64,000 nucleotides of DNA from Variovorax guangxiensis (GTDB lineage Bacteria; Pseudomonadota; Gammaproteobacteria; Burkholderiales; Burkholderiaceae_C), in the NCBI RefSeq assembly GCF_003952165.1, contig NZ_RXFT01000006.1:310001-374000 (forward strand), in the 5' to 3' direction. Below the pieces are notes generated by a model. It worked only from the letters and a program-made list of their open reading frames with translations, did no database searches and was not told the DNA's origin. Shown here piece after piece: positions 35,303-46,743 of this stretch; positions within the stretch are counted from its first letter, which is position 1; each line of letters begins with the position of its first letter. The position numbers and the translations under genes were made by a program.

Positions 35303-36745
35303 TCAGCGCTCCCCGCCGGCCTCGGAGGCCAGAGGCGGCGCCACTTCCTCCAGCGGCTTGCGTTCCGCATCGGCCGCATGGCGCAGCGCCAGCAGTCCCG
35401 CCACGATGACCAGCCCCGCGCCGATGCAGTAGCCCACCATCACCGCGCCGCGGCTGCCGGTCTCTATCAGCAGGCCGAACAGCAGCGGCGCCGCGAAGCC
35501 GCCCGCGCCCATGCCGACCGCATAGAAGATCGCGATGGCGATCGCGCGCATCTCCAGCGGAAACACCTCGCTCACCGTGAGGTACGCCGAACTCGCCGCC
35601 GCCGATGCAAGGAAGAACACCGCCGACCAGCACAACGCCTGCCCGCGCGCGTCGAGCCAGCCCTGCATGAACGCCCAGCCGGTGAGTGCGAGGCCGATGC
35701 CCGCGAGCACATAGGTCGCCGCGATCATCCGGCGCCGGCCTACGGTGTCGAACAGCGGCCCCAGCAGCAGCGGCCCGAGCACGTTGCCCAGCGCGAACGG
35801 AAAGATGTAGAGCGCCACGTTGCCTTCGGGCACGGCGTAGAAGCGGGTGAGCACGAGCGCGTAGGTGAAGAAGATCGCGTTGTAGAAGAAGGCCTGCGAA
35901 ATCATCAGCGCCAGCGCGACGACGCTGCGCTGCGGGTAGCGCTGAAACAGCACCCGGGCCACTTGGCGCATCGGCGGGCTGTTCGGGCGCGCGGCCGTGT
36001 AGTTCACGACGAAGCCCTGCGGCGCGGGCAGCGGGCCGTGCTGCGCCTCGACCTCGGCTTCGATGCGATCGACGATGCGCTTCGCCTCGTCGGCCCGCCC
36101 GTGCGCCACCAGCCACCGCGGACTCTCGGGCACGTGGCGCCGTACCAGCAGGATGGCTACCGCCAGCACCGCCCCCAGCGCGAAGCCGGCGCGCCACCCC
36201 CACACCGGCCCGATCACGCGCGCGTCGAGCAGCACGAGGCTGAGCGCCGCACCCAGCGCGGCACCGATCCAGAAGCTGCCATTGATCGCGAGGTTCACGC
36301 GCCCGCGCACCCGCGCCGGAATCAGTTCGTCGATGGCCGAGTTGATGGCCGCGTACTCCCCGCCGATGCCCAGCCCGGTGATGAACCGGCACAGCGCGAA
36401 GAAGGCGAAGTTCGGCGAGAAGGCCGTCGCCAGCGTGCCGACGGTATAGACCGCGAGCGTGATGAGAAAGAGCTTCTTGCGCCCGAGCCGGTCGGTCATC
36501 CGGCCGAAGAGCAGGGCGCCGAGCACCGCGCCCGCGACGTACACCGAGCCCGACAGCCCGATCTCGCCGGCCGTGAGGCCCAGCGTATCGGGCCGCTCCA
36601 GCACCGCGCCGATGGAGCCCACCAGCGTGACTTCGAGCCCGTCGAGCACCCAGGCCACGCCAAGCGCGATCACCACGCGCCAATGCCAGCGCGACCACGG
36701 CAGGCGGTCCAGGCGGGCGGGGATGTCGCTGCGCAGAGCCGTCAT
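35303..36745 (-). CDS. MFS transporter (metabolite:H+ symporter type)
   Basis: The 480-aa protein has 12 predicted helices. The major facilitator motif GRMTDRLGRKKLF lies between helices 2 and 3, the acidic helix-1 motif LDGLEVTLVG and PESPRWLVAHGR in the central loop. DGLE and GIGGEYAAINSAIDE resemble the aromatic-acid and sugar-porter branches. The ATG at 36745 is chosen from the family N-terminus; the frame continues upstream into phnW without homology. The solute is unknown; it converges on the EgtB/SenA-like gene and may be unrelated to the phosphonate genes next door. Confidence 0.87.
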   Translation of the reverse strand: MTALRSDIPARLDRLPWSRWHWRVVIALGVAWVLDGLEVTLVGSIGAVLERPDTLGLTAGEIGLSGSVYVAGAVLGALLFGRMTDRLGRKKLFLITLAVYTVGTLATAFSPNFAFFALCRFITGLGIGGEYAAINSAIDELIPARVRGRVNLAINGSFWIGAALGAALSLVLLDARVIGPVWGWRAGFALGAVLAVAILLVRRHVPESPRWLVAHGRADEAKRIVDRIEAEVEAQHGPLPAPQGFVVNYTAARPNSPPMRQVARVLFQRYPQRSVVALALMISQAFFYNAIFFTYALVLTRFYAVPEGNVALYIFPFALGNVLGPLLLGPLFDTVGRRRMIAATYVLAGIGLALTGWAFMQGWLDARGQALCWSAVFFLASAAASSAYLTVSEVFPLEMRAIAIAIFYAVGMGAGGFAAPLLFGLLIETGSRGAVMVGYCIGAGLVIVAGLLALRHAADAERKPLEEVAPPLASEAGGER

Positions 36746-36785
36746 GCGCGAAATTATGTGAAGCGCGCCGCCTCCACGGTTGTAG

Positions 36786-36809
36786 GACCGGCGCTGCAAT
36801 GCGCCGGTC
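36786..36809. other. Intergenic hairpin downstream of phnW
   Basis: GACCGGCGC and GCGCCGGTC form a perfect 9-bp stem with a TGCAAT loop, 44 bases beyond the phnW stop. No T-run follows in the phnW direction, so intrinsic termination is uncertain. Confidence 0.45.
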
Positions 36810-36819
36810 GAATGGCTCT

Positions 36820-36859
36820 GGCGTTCAGGTCCCGGCGTTCGGGTCCCGGCGTTCAGGCC
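36820..36859. repeat. 14-base tandem repeat, about three units, at the phnW 3' end
   Basis: GGCGTTCAGGTCCC, GGCGTTCGGGTCCC and the partial GGCGTTCAGGCC follow one another without gaps. The last unit contains the phnW stop codon (36853-36855), so the units look like duplications of the gene end. Confidence 0.7.
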
Positions 36860-37983
36860 GCGACGGGCACCGACACCTGCCGGATGCCCATGGCCTCGAG
36901 CGTGTCGGCAATGGCCGCCACCGCGCCCGGAATGCCCGCCTCGCCGAAGTGCCCCATGCAGCCGACGCGGAAGGTCTCCACCTGCGTCAGCTTGCCGGGG
37001 TAGAGGATGTAGCCGCGCTTCTTGACCTCCTGGTAGAAGGTCTTGAAGTTGTAGTTGGCGTCGTCGGGCGCGTGGAAGGTGATGATGATCGGCGCCTGGA
37101 TGGCCGGGTCGAGGAAGCTGCGGAAGCCCAGCGCGGCCAGCCCGTCGATGAGCCCCTTGCAGTTGCGCGCGTAGCGTGCGCCGCGCGCCTTCAGGCCGCC
37201 TTCCTCGATGTACTGCGCAATGGCGGTGTCGAGCGCCGCGACCACGTGCGTGGGCGGCGTGAAGCGCCATTGCGTGGTCTTCTCCATGTACACCCATTGG
37301 TCGTACAGGTCCATGCTCAGCGAGTGGCAGTTGCCTTCGCATTTTTCGAGCGTGCTGCGCTTGATGACCACGAAGCCCATGCCCGGCACGCCTTCGAGGC
37401 ACTTGCCCGAAGCGGCGACGACCGCGTCGAAAGGCGTCTTGCGCGCATCGATCTCGATGGCGCCGAAGGAACTCATGGCGTCGATGATCAGCCCGCGGCC
37501 GTGCTTCGCGACGACCAGCGCGATCTCGTGCAGCGGGTTGAGCACGCCGGCACCGGTCTCGCAATGCACCACCGCGACATGGGTGATGCTCGGGTCGGCC
37601 GCGAGCGCGCGGTCGACGTCGGCGGGCGAGACCTGCTTTTCTTCCGTGTAGTCGATGGTGCTCAGCTTGCGCCCGAGCACCTTGCAGATCTTTGCCAGGC
37701 GCTGGCAGTAGGCGCCGTTGCTCGGCACCAGCACATGGCCGTCGCGCGGAACCACGGTGCCGATGGCCGCTTCCACCGAGAAGGTACCGCTGCCCTGAAG
37801 CGGAACGCATTCATGCGTGCCCGTGCCGTGCACGATGTTCAACACTTCCTTGCGGATGCGCGCGGTGATCTGGTTGAAGTCTGCGTCCCACGAACCCCAG
37901 TCGCGCAGCATCGCGTTGCGCGTGCGGTCCGAAGTGGTCAGGGGGCCGGGGGTGAGCAGGATGGGGTAGTCGGCTTGACTCAT
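36853..37983 (-). CDS. phnW: 2-aminoethylphosphonate:pyruvate transaminase
   Basis: This 376-aa fold-type I PLP enzyme opens with [18 protein letters not shown] and has the PLP Lys in [29 protein letters not shown] and [12 protein letters not shown], all PhnW features. It converts 2-aminoethylphosphonate and pyruvate to phosphonoacetaldehyde and alanine. GGAG lies 5 bases before the ATG. It follows the AEP transporter genes by 47 bases on the same strand, at the end of the minus-strand arm. No phosphonatase (PhnX) gene is present; PhnY and PhnA on the other arm supply the next steps. Confidence 0.95.
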   Translation of the reverse strand: MSQADYPILLTPGPLTTSDRTRNAMLRDWGSWDADFNQITARIRKEVLNIVHGTGTHECVPLQGSGTFSVEAAIGTVVPRDGHVLVPSNGAYCQRLAKICKVLGRKLSTIDYTEEKQVSPADVDRALAADPSITHVAVVHCETGAGVLNPLHEIALVVAKHGRGLIIDAMSSFGAIEIDARKTPFDAVVAASGKCLEGVPGMGFVVIKRSTLEKCEGNCHSLSMDLYDQWVYMEKTTQWRFTPPTHVVAALDTAIAQYIEEGGLKARGARYARNCKGLIDGLAALGFRSFLDPAIQAPIIITFHAPDDANYNFKTFYQEVKKRGYILYPGKLTQVETFRVGCMGHFGEAGIPGAVAAIADTLEAMGIRQVSVPVAA

Positions 37984-38030
37984 GATGTCTCCAGGCAAGG
38001 AAGGAACGGGGGGCAAGGGTTGTCTTGGCT

Positions 38031-39764
38031 TCAGCCGCGGCTCAGGTTGCGCCAGGCCTGCGTGCGCGACAGCAGCACGCGCGTGAGCAGCGAATAGGCG
38101 ATGCACACGACCGTCGAGGTGACGACGATCAGGCTGGCCAGCGCCGCCGCCGGGCCGATGTCGCCGGCGTCGTCCAGATGCATGATCGCGACCGAGGCCA
38201 GGATGGTCTCCGGCGTGTAGAGAAAGATGGCGCAAGACAGGCTGGCCATCGACACCACGAAGAAATAGCGCCCGATGTCCAGGATCGCCGGCAGGCACAC
38301 CGGCACCGTCACCCGCAGGAAGGTCTTGAAGAACGGCACCTTGAGTGAGGCCGATACGGCCTCGAACTCGTTGTCGATCTGCTTGAGCGCCGTCACGGCC
38401 GTGAGATGGCTCGAGGTGTAGTAGTGCACCACCATCGAGATGATCAGGATCGCCATCGTCTGGTAGAGAAAATTCAGCGGGTTGGCCGGATGGTTGAAGA
38501 ACATCACGTAGCCCAGGCCGAGCACCAGGCCCGGCACCGCCATCGACAGCACCGCCATAAGGTGCATGCCCTTGCGCATCAGGCCCAGGTTGCGCGTCTT
38601 CTCGATCAGGTAGGCGCCCACGAACACGATGAGCGAACCGGCCACGGCAGTGGCCATGGCGACGATCAGGCTGTTGGTGTAGGCGTCGGCCATGTCGCTT
38701 TCGACCAGCACGAAGTGGTAGTGCTTGAGCGTGAGCGACAGGTCATAAGGCCACAGCGAGATCAGCGAGGTGTAGATCGCCATGCCGACGGTGGCCAGCA
38801 GCAGGCCGCACACCACGGTGCAGAACAGCGTCAGCAGCGGATCGGCGAGCTTGCGGCGCTTGGGGCTGTAGGGCACCGAGCGCGCCGTGAGCTGCGCCTT
38901 CAGCTTGCGCCGCACCACGTAGTCGATGACGAAGGAAATGATCGACGGAACGAGCAGCAGCATGCCCACCACCGCGCCGATGGAGAAGTTGTGCTGCCCC
39001 ACCACCTGCTTGAACACATCGACCGACAGCACGTTGAAGTTGCCGCCGATCACCTTGGGTGCGCCGAAGTCGCTCACCACGTAGGTGAAGACCACGGTGG
39101 CCGCGCTGATCAGGCCGTACTTGCACGACGGCAGCGTGATGGTCATGAACTGGCGGAACGGCCGCGTGCGCAGCGCGGTGGCCGCCTCGTACAGCCGGCC
39201 GTCGGCCAGCGACAGCGCGGTGACCAGGATCATCAGCGCATGCGGAAAGGTGTTGTAGACCTCCGCCATGATGATCCCCGGCGCGCCGTAGATCGACGCG
39301 CCGCCCAGCAGGAACTTGAGCGCGCCCTGGTTGCCGAACCACTGCACGAAGGAAATGGCAGACAGCAGCGAGGGCGCCAGCAGCGGAATCAGCGCGATGA
39401 GGCGGAACACCGCCTTGAGCGGCGTCGGCATGCGGCTGCGCGTGAGCGCATACGCGAAGACGAAGGCCGTGGGCACCGAGATCATCACCACGGCCGCCGA
39501 CACCCAGATCGAGTTCCATGCCGCGCGCAGCAGGCTGGGCGTCTGGAAGTAGGTGATGAAGTGGGTGAGGCCGACGAAGCGGCCCTCCCTGTCCTGCACC
39601 GCATGCGCCAGGATGGTCAGCAGCGGCGCGATCAGGAACACGAACAGCATCACCATCACCACGAGCAGGATCGCCCGGGCAATGGTTTCGTCGCGGCTCC
39701 AGCGCATGACGGGGCGTGCGTTGAATGCGGCGAGTGCGGGGAGAGGGCGGGCCAGCGTGTTCAT
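38031..39764 (-). CDS. 2-aminoethylphosphonate ABC transporter permease (two fused permease domains)
   Basis: The 577-aa protein carries two complete binding-protein-dependent permease domains in one chain, about residues 30-290 and 320-577, as in FbpB-type iron permeases. EAA-like loops occur at [20 protein letters not shown] and [21 protein letters not shown] short Arg/Lys-rich linker ([15 protein letters not shown]) joins them. This fused form is the permease of the AEP importers found beside phnW in Burkholderiales. Its start overlaps the ATPase gene stop (ATGA). Confidence 0.92.
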   Translation of the reverse strand: MNTLARPLPALAAFNARPVMRWSRDETIARAILLVVMVMLFVFLIAPLLTILAHAVQDREGRFVGLTHFITYFQTPSLLRAAWNSIWVSAAVVMISVPTAFVFAYALTRSRMPTPLKAVFRLIALIPLLAPSLLSAISFVQWFGNQGALKFLLGGASIYGAPGIIMAEVYNTFPHALMILVTALSLADGRLYEAATALRTRPFRQFMTITLPSCKYGLISAATVVFTYVVSDFGAPKVIGGNFNVLSVDVFKQVVGQHNFSIGAVVGMLLLVPSIISFVIDYVVRRKLKAQLTARSVPYSPKRRKLADPLLTLFCTVVCGLLLATVGMAIYTSLISLWPYDLSLTLKHYHFVLVESDMADAYTNSLIVAMATAVAGSLIVFVGAYLIEKTRNLGLMRKGMHLMAVLSMAVPGLVLGLGYVMFFNHPANPLNFLYQTMAILIISMVVHYYTSSHLTAVTALKQIDNEFEAVSASLKVPFFKTFLRVTVPVCLPAILDIGRYFFVVSMASLSCAIFLYTPETILASVAIMHLDDAGDIGPAAALASLIVVTSTVVCIAYSLLTRVLLSRTQAWRNLSRG

Positions 39765-40897
39765 GGCTTCGGTGCGCGGGCGGAGAAGGCGCGGATGCGG
39801 TTTGCGCGCAGCGCGATGTCGATGGTGTTGCCTTCGCGGATGTCCAGGTCGTGCAGCTGGTTGAGCGAGAAGTGCAGGCCGAGCGTCTGGCCGTGCAGCG
39901 CATCGGCGGTGACCTCGGCGATGCAGAGGCCGCCGAGGAACTCGACCTTGGTGACCAGTGCACGCAGGCGGTTGGCCGTGTCGTCATTCAGGTGCTCGAC
40001 CGCGCGGTCTTCGGGGCGCAGGTAGAGATTGACGGCTTCGCTCGGCTCGAAGGCGCCGTCGCAGGCATCGCACTGCAGTTCCATGTCGCCCACCTTGAAG
40101 CGCTGGTTGCCCAGCGCCACCGCGCGCAGCACGTTGACCTTGCCGACAAAATCGGCAACGAAGGGCGTGGCCGGCTGTTCATAGACTTCCATCGGCGTGC
40201 CGACCTGCTCGATCACGCCGTGGTTCATGACCACGATGCGGTCCGCCATCGAGAGCGCTTCTTCCTGGTCGTGCGTGACCATGATGGTCGTGATGCCGAC
40301 CTGCTTCTGCAGCCGGCGGATTTCGCCGCGCAGCCGGATGCGTTCCAGCGCATCGAGCGCCGACAGCGGCTCGTCGAGCAGCAGCAGGCCGGGCCGCGTG
40401 GCAAGGGCACGCGCCAGCGCCACGCGCTGCTGCTGCCCGCCGGAGAGCTGGCTGGGGTATTTGCTGCCCGAGGTCGGCAGGCCGACCAGCTTCAGCAGCT
40501 CTTCGACGCGGGCCTTGATCTCGCCGCGCCGGGCACGGCTGTTGACCAGGCCATAGCCGATGTTATCGGCGATCGACAGGTTGGGAAACAGCGCATACGA
40601 CTGGAACACGATGCCGTAGTCGCGCCGGTCGGGCGGCAGCCACGAGACGTCCTTGCCGTTCTGCAGGATCTGCCCGGAGGTCTGCGTCTCCAGCCCCGCG
40701 ATGATGCGCAGCAGCGTGGTCTTGCCGCAGCCCGAGGGGCCAAGGAAGCACAGCATCTCGCCCCGGTTCACCCGCAGGTGCACGTCGCGCAGCGCACTGA
40801 AAGCTTCGAAGTCCTTGCGCACGCCGATGATCTCGAGCGCGGCGGGAGCGCTCGCAGGACCCGGGCTGGCAATGAACTTGGTATCGGTCATATCCAT
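39761..40897 (-). CDS. phnT: 2-aminoethylphosphonate ABC transporter ATP-binding protein
   Basis: The approximately 378-aa ATPase has Walker [13 protein letters not shown], signature [16 protein letters not shown], Walker [14 protein letters not shown] and a C-terminal TOBE-type regulatory domain. It matches the PhnT-type subunit of AEP transporters. Starts at 40897 (MDMTDTK) and 40891 are both possible; ribosome-binding signals are weak. An intergenic repeat separates it from the binding-protein gene. Confidence 0.9.
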   Translation of the reverse strand: MDMTDTKFIASPGPASAPAALEIIGVRKDFEAFSALRDVHLRVNRGEMLCFLGPSGCGKTTLLRIIAGLETQTSGQILQNGKDVSWLPPDRRDYGIVFQSYALFPNLSIADNIGYGLVNSRARRGEIKARVEELLKLVGLPTSGSKYPSQLSGGQQQRVALARALATRPGLLLLDEPLSALDALERIRLRGEIRRLQKQVGITTIMVTHDQEEALSMADRIVVMNHGVIEQVGTPMEVYEQPATPFVADFVGKVNVLRAVALGNQRFKVGDMELQCDACDGAFEPSEAVNLYLRPEDRAVEHLNDDTANRLRALVTKVEFLGGLCIAEVTADALHGQTLGLHFSLNQLHDLDIREGNTIDIALRANRIRAFSARAPKP

Positions 40898-40978
40898 TTT
40901 TCGCACTCGTCGTTGGCGCACGCCGCAAGGATGGGCGTCGCGGGTTGTGAGAAGGGTTGCAGGCCTGTCGAGCCGATT

Positions 40979-41074
40979 CGTGGGGCACCGCGGAACCGGC
41001 TTTGCCGGGCCGCAGGTGTCGCCCCCGGCAGGGGGGGCGTAGCGGCACGAAGTGCGCGAAGCCTGGGGGCGAGC
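40979..41074 (-). repeat. Intergenic hairpin repeat, copy 2
   Basis: Read on the minus strand it runs GGCTCGCCCCCAGGCTTCGC, then CACTTCGTGCC, a CCCCCTGCCGGGGG hairpin and CCCGGCAAAGCCGGTTCCG. It starts directly after the stop codon of the AEP-binding protein gene and sits in the same orientation as the operon, between binding protein and ATPase. It matches copy 1 at 25411-25503 over nearly its full length. Confidence 0.88.
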
Positions 41075-41075
41075 C

Positions 41076-42116
41076 CTATTTCGGTTCGGCCTTGCCTTCG
41101 TAGCGCTTGCTCCACTCGGCCAAGATGCGCTCGCGGTTTTTTGCCGCCCAGTTGATGTCGTTCTTTGCCAGCAGCTTTTCGTAGTTGTCCGGAATGCCTT
41201 CCAGCTTCGAGGCCACGCCGGGGTAGGCCACCACCGCCCACCAGGTGGAAGTGATCTGGTTGGCCTCCTTGCTGGCCATCCAGTCGGCGAAGCGCTTGGC
41301 CTGGTCCAGCTTCTTGCTCGTCTTCATGATGCTGGTGGCCTCGATGTCCCAGCCCAGGCCTTCCTTCGGGAAGATCAGGTCGACCGGCGCGCCCGACTTC
41401 TTGACCTGGTGCGCGCGGAACTCGAACGAGATGCCGATCGGGAACTCGCCCGCGCCGGCCTGCTTGCAAGGCTTGGAGCCCGAGTGCACGTACTGCGCGA
41501 TGTTCTGGTGCAGCGCATCCATGTACTTCCAACCCTCGGCGTCGCCCATGTTCTGCAGCCAGGAGGACACGTCGAGGTAGCCCGTGCCGCTGGAGGCCGG
41601 GTGGGGCATGGTGATCGTGCCCTTGTAGACCGGCTTGGCCAGGTCCTGCCAGGTTTCCGGCTTGGGCAGGTTCAGCTTCTTGGCCTCGACGCGGTTGAAG
41701 CAGATGGTGGCGGCCCACACGTCCATGCCCACCCAGGCCGGCGGGCGCGCGGCATCGGAGTAGGCCGGGTTCAGCTCCTTGAAGCCCTTGGGCTCGTAGG
41801 GCAGGAGCATGCCTTCCTGCTGCAGCAGCGCGAGGCTGCTGGCGGCCAGGCCGGCCACCACGTCGGCCTGCGGGTTGGCTTTTTCGGCCAGCAGCTTGGC
41901 GGTGACGATGCCGGTGGAGTCGCGCACCCACTTCACCTCGATGTCGGGGTTGGCTTTTTCGAAGGCGTCCTTGTAGAGCTTCATGGCGTCGGTTTCGAGC
42001 GCCGTGTAGACCAGGAGCGAGGTCTTTTGCGCCCATGCGGCGCCGCTGGCCGCAAGGCCTAGCGCCGCCGCACACAGAACCGCCGTGAGACGGCGCGTGC
42101 TTAGTTTCATCGTCAT
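41076..42116 (-). CDS. phnS: 2-aminoethylphosphonate ABC transporter substrate-binding protein
   Basis: The 346-aa protein has a Sec signal peptide (RLTAVLCAAALGLAASGAAWA-QK) and the iron/phosphonate-binding-type fold. Marker stretches are LLVYTALETDAMKLYKDAF, RDSTGIVTAKLLAEKANPQ and MPHPASSGTGYLDVS; the Ser-Ser-Gly-Thr loop likely contacts the phosphonate. AGGAG lies 6 bases before the ATG at 42116. It is the first gene of the minus-strand arm, behind a strong promoter that overlaps a 40-base dyad. Confidence 0.92.
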   Translation of the reverse strand: MTMKLSTRRLTAVLCAAALGLAASGAAWAQKTSLLVYTALETDAMKLYKDAFEKANPDIEVKWVRDSTGIVTAKLLAEKANPQADVVAGLAASSLALLQQEGMLLPYEPKGFKELNPAYSDAARPPAWVGMDVWAATICFNRVEAKKLNLPKPETWQDLAKPVYKGTITMPHPASSGTGYLDVSSWLQNMGDAEGWKYMDALHQNIAQYVHSGSKPCKQAGAGEFPIGISFEFRAHQVKKSGAPVDLIFPKEGLGWDIEATSIMKTSKKLDQAKRFADWMASKEANQITSTWWAVVAYPGVASKLEGIPDNYEKLLAKNDINWAAKNRERILAEWSKRYEGKAEPK

Positions 42117-42202
42117 CTGTTTCTCCTGAGAGGGCTTGCTGTCACTGGAAGAGGTGAGTGGCGGGCTCCGGCAATGGCTGTACCAAGCTCCGGTGAGCAA
42201 AA

Positions 42203-42231
42203 TGTAGATTGGTGATTGAAGACTGTCAATA
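42203..42231 (-). promoter_or_regulatory. Sigma-70 promoter of the AEP transporter-phnW operon
   Basis: On the minus strand a perfect -35 TTGACA (42226-42231) is separated by 17 bases from TACATT (42203-42208), which matches 4 of 6 bases of the -10 consensus. It points at phnS, whose start is 87 bases downstream of the -10. The -35 lies inside one arm of the adjacent dyad. Confidence 0.75.
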
Positions 42232-42256
42232 AAAAATTGTTGACAGTTTTCAATTC
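42217..42256. promoter_or_regulatory. 40-base dyad, candidate operator of the phosphonate regulator
   Basis: ATTGAAGACTGTCAA (42217-42231) and TTGACAGTTTTCAAT (42242-42256) are inverted repeats matching at 14 of 15 positions around a 10-base AT-rich spacer. Each arm contains a TTGACA pointing outward on its own strand, so both divergent arms could be controlled at once. The GntR gene starts 18 bases beyond the dyad. Confidence 0.75.
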
Positions 42257-42274
42257 ATCGGGAAAATACGCCCC

Positions 42275-44231
<1,957 letters not shown>

Positions 44232-44258
44232 CGACAACGACTTCCGGAGCACTTCCCC

Positions 44259-45707
44259 ATGAGCCAAGCCATCCTGAAGCCAGGCACCGTCCACCGCGAG
44301 GCCCTGCGCATTGCCGGCGAGCGCGTGCACCGCGACCGCACCATCGAGGTCACCTACCCCTACACCGGCGAAGTCATCGCCACCGTGCCCAAGGCCACGC
44401 TGGAGGACGTGCGGGTGGCCTACAAGATCGCGCGCGACTACAAGCCCACGCTCACGCGCTACGAGCGCTACAAGATCCTGATGCGCGCCGGCGAGATCAT
44501 CGCCTCGCGCCTGGACGAGATCTCGCGCGTCATCACCATGGAGTCGGGCCTGTGCCGCAAGGACTCCTTGTACGAAGTGGGCCGCGCCTCCGACGTGCTG
44601 CTGTTCGCGGCCAACCAGGCCCTGGTGGACGACGGCCAGGTGTTCTCCTGCGACCTCACCCACCACGGCAAGAGCCGCAAGGTCTACACGCTGCGCGAGC
44701 CGCTGCAGGGCGCCATCACCGCCATCACGCCGTTCAACCATCCGCTGAACCAGGTGATTCACAAGGTGGCTCCCTCCATTGCCACCAACAACCGCATGGT
44801 GCTCAAGCCCAGCGAGAAGACGCCGCTGACGGCCTTCATCCTGGCCGACATCCTGTACGAGGCGGGCCTGCCGCCGCAGATGCTGTCGGTGGTCACGGGC
44901 GACCCGAAGGAGATCGCCGACGAGATGCTCACCAGCGCCGACGTCGACTTGGTCACCTTCACCGGCGGCGTGGCCATCGGCAAGTACATCGCGGGCAAGG
45001 CGGTGTACAAGCGCCAGGTCCTGGAGCTGGGCGGCAACGACCCGATCATCGTGATGGAGGACGCCGACGTCGAGGAAGCCGCGACGCTGGCGGCCAGCGG
45101 GTCGTACAAGAACTCGGGCCAGCGCTGCACGGCCATCAAGCGCATGCTGGTGCACGAGTCGGTGGCCGACCGGTTCGTCGAGCTGCTGGTGACCAAGACG
45201 AAGGCCTTGAAGTACGGCGATCCGATGGACCCGGCCACGGACATGGGCACGGTGATCGATGAGGCCGCGGCGATCCAGTTCGAGGCGGTGGTCAACGAGG
45301 CCATCAAGGCCGGTGCGAAGCTGCTGTACGGCAACGAGCGCCGCGGTGCGCTGTATTCGCCGACGGTGCTCGATCACGTCGATCCTGCGATGACTGTGGC
45401 AAAGCACGAAACCTTCGGGCCTGTGTCGCCGGTGATCCGCTTCAGGAACATCGAGGAGGCGATCCGCATCTCCAACGGCACGGCCTATGGCCTGTCGTCG
45501 GCGGTGTGCACCAACCGCATGGACTACATCACGCGCTTCATCCGCGAGCTGAACGTGGGCAGCGTCAACGTGCGCGAGGTGCCGGGCTACCGGCTGGAGT
45601 TGACACCCTTCGGCGGCATCAAGGACTCCGGCCTGGGCTACAAGGAAGGCGTGCTCGAGGCCATGAAGAGCTTCACCAACACCAAGACCTATTCGCTGCC
45701 CTGGTAG
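44259..45707 (+). CDS. phnY: Phosphonoacetaldehyde dehydrogenase
   Basis: This 482-aa aldehyde dehydrogenase has the catalytic Cys in NSGQRCTAIKR, the general-base Glu in VLELGGNDPIIV, the cofactor Lys in MVLKPSEKTPL and the NAD loop FTGGVAIGKYIAG. The N-terminus and the C-terminal GSVNVREVPGYRLELTPFGG fit PhnY-type phosphonoacetaldehyde dehydrogenases. It oxidises phosphonoacetaldehyde, made by PhnW, to phosphonoacetate for PhnA. CGGAG lies upstream; the gene starts 27 bases after phnA. It is not the unrelated oxygenase also called PhnY. Confidence 0.94.
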   Translation: MSQAILKPGTVHREALRIAGERVHRDRTIEVTYPYTGEVIATVPKATLEDVRVAYKIARDYKPTLTRYERYKILMRAGEIIASRLDEISRVITMESGLCRKDSLYEVGRASDVLLFAANQALVDDGQVFSCDLTHHGKSRKVYTLREPLQGAITAITPFNHPLNQVIHKVAPSIATNNRMVLKPSEKTPLTAFILADILYEAGLPPQMLSVVTGDPKEIADEMLTSADVDLVTFTGGVAIGKYIAGKAVYKRQVLELGGNDPIIVMEDADVEEAATLAASGSYKNSGQRCTAIKRMLVHESVADRFVELLVTKTKALKYGDPMDPATDMGTVIDEAAAIQFEAVVNEAIKAGAKLLYGNERRGALYSPTVLDHVDPAMTVAKHETFGPVSPVIRFRNIEEAIRISNGTAYGLSSAVCTNRMDYITRFIRELNVGSVNVREVPGYRLELTPFGGIKDSGLGYKEGVLEAMKSFTNTKTYSLPW

Positions 45708-45713
45708 ACAACG

Positions 45714-46280
45714 ATGAGCCTGAGCATTCCCGACATCGTCGGCCTGTTCGAAACCAAGGGCGGCGCGCAGTACGACGGCGAGCCGGTCACGCAACTGGAG
45801 CATGCGCTGCAGTCGGCGCACCTGGCGGAGCAGGCTGGCGCCGGCAGCGAGCTGATCGCCGCCTCGCTGCTGCATGACCTGGGCCATCTGCTGCACGACT
45901 TCGGCGGCACGCCGACCCAGCAGGGCCTGGACGACCTGCACCAGTACCGCTGCCTGCCGTTTCTTCGCGCGTTGTTCGGCCCGGCTACGCTGGAGCCGAT
46001 CCGCCTGCATGTGGATGCCAAGCGCTTCCTCTGTGTCAGGGCGCCCGGCTATCTCGAAGCACTGTCGCCCGATTCGAAGCGCAGCCTGCAACTGCAGGGC
46101 GGCGTGTTCGACTCCGCGCAGGCCAGCGCTTTCGAGGCCTTGCCGTATGCGATGGATGCGGTCCGCCTTCGGCGCTGGGACGACACGGCCAAGTGCGCCG
46201 ATGCGGAGACGCCAAACCTGGCCTACTACGCACGTCACCTGGAGATCGCGTCGAAGCCGGTGACTACGGCACGGCCATGA
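45714..46280 (+). CDS. PhnZ/TmpB-like HD-domain phosphonate oxygenase
   Basis: The 188-aa HD protein keeps the mixed-valent diiron ligand pattern of PhnZ: His30 in QLEHALQSA, His54-Asp55 in LLHDLGHLL, His76 in DDLHQY, His99 with Lys103 in RLHVDAKRFL, and Asp156/157 in RRWDDTAK. The substrate-contact pair Tyr20 and Glu23 (YDGE) is also present. PhnZ and TmpB split 1-hydroxylated aminophosphonates with O2 to an amino acid and phosphate. The usual DDxHE reads DDLHQ here. No 2-oxoglutarate-dependent hydroxylase to make such a substrate is in the window. It starts 6 bases after phnY and overlaps the next gene by 4. Confidence 0.85.
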   Translation: MSLSIPDIVGLFETKGGAQYDGEPVTQLEHALQSAHLAEQAGAGSELIAASLLHDLGHLLHDFGGTPTQQGLDDLHQYRCLPFLRALFGPATLEPIRLHVDAKRFLCVRAPGYLEALSPDSKRSLQLQGGVFDSAQASAFEALPYAMDAVRLRRWDDTAKCADAETPNLAYYARHLEIASKPVTTARP

Positions 46281-46726
46281 GCGCAGCGCCATCGGCCGCA
46301 CTGACCAGACGTCAGGCCACGACGCAGGACATCCCCTTTCTGCTCGCGCTGCGGCAGCAGACGATGAACGGCCACGTCATTGCCTCCGGGGCCGAGGTCA
46401 GCGACGCGCATCACATGGCGCGGCTGATGCATCGCTTCGAGTGCGCCGAGGTCCTGCTGCACGAGGGGATGCCGGTCGGCCTGCTCAAGGTGTCGCGCGA
46501 TCCGCATGAATGGGTCGTCATCCAGATCCAGCTGGCGCCCGGCTACCAGGGCGGCGGCATCGGCACCGGGCTGCTGGCCGAAGTCATCGACCAGGCTGCA
46601 AGCGCCGGCGTCGACCTCACGCTCAGCGTGCTGAAGGCGAATCCGGCGAAATCGCTCTACGAGCGCTTCGGGTTCGTCGTCGAGCGCGAGTCCGAGTTTT
46701 CCTACGAGATGCGGCGCAAGCCCTGA
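46277..46726 (+). CDS. GNAT-family N-acetyltransferase in the phosphonate operon
   Basis: The 149-aa protein has the acetyl-CoA loop APGYQGGGIGTGLLAEV and the C-terminal NPAKSLYERFGFVVERES of the GNAT fold. The start overlaps the HD-oxygenase stop (ATGA), so it belongs to the operon. Aminoalkylphosphonate acetyltransferases such as PhnO exist, which makes AEP or a related amine a candidate substrate. A general protein- or antibiotic-acetylating role cannot be excluded. Confidence 0.85.
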   Translation: MSAAPSAALTRRQATTQDIPFLLALRQQTMNGHVIASGAEVSDAHHMARLMHRFECAEVLLHEGMPVGLLKVSRDPHEWVVIQIQLAPGYQGGGIGTGLLAEVIDQAASAGVDLTLSVLKANPAKSLYERFGFVVERESEFSYEMRRKP

Positions 46727-46743
46727 AAAACTGCGAGCCCGAC

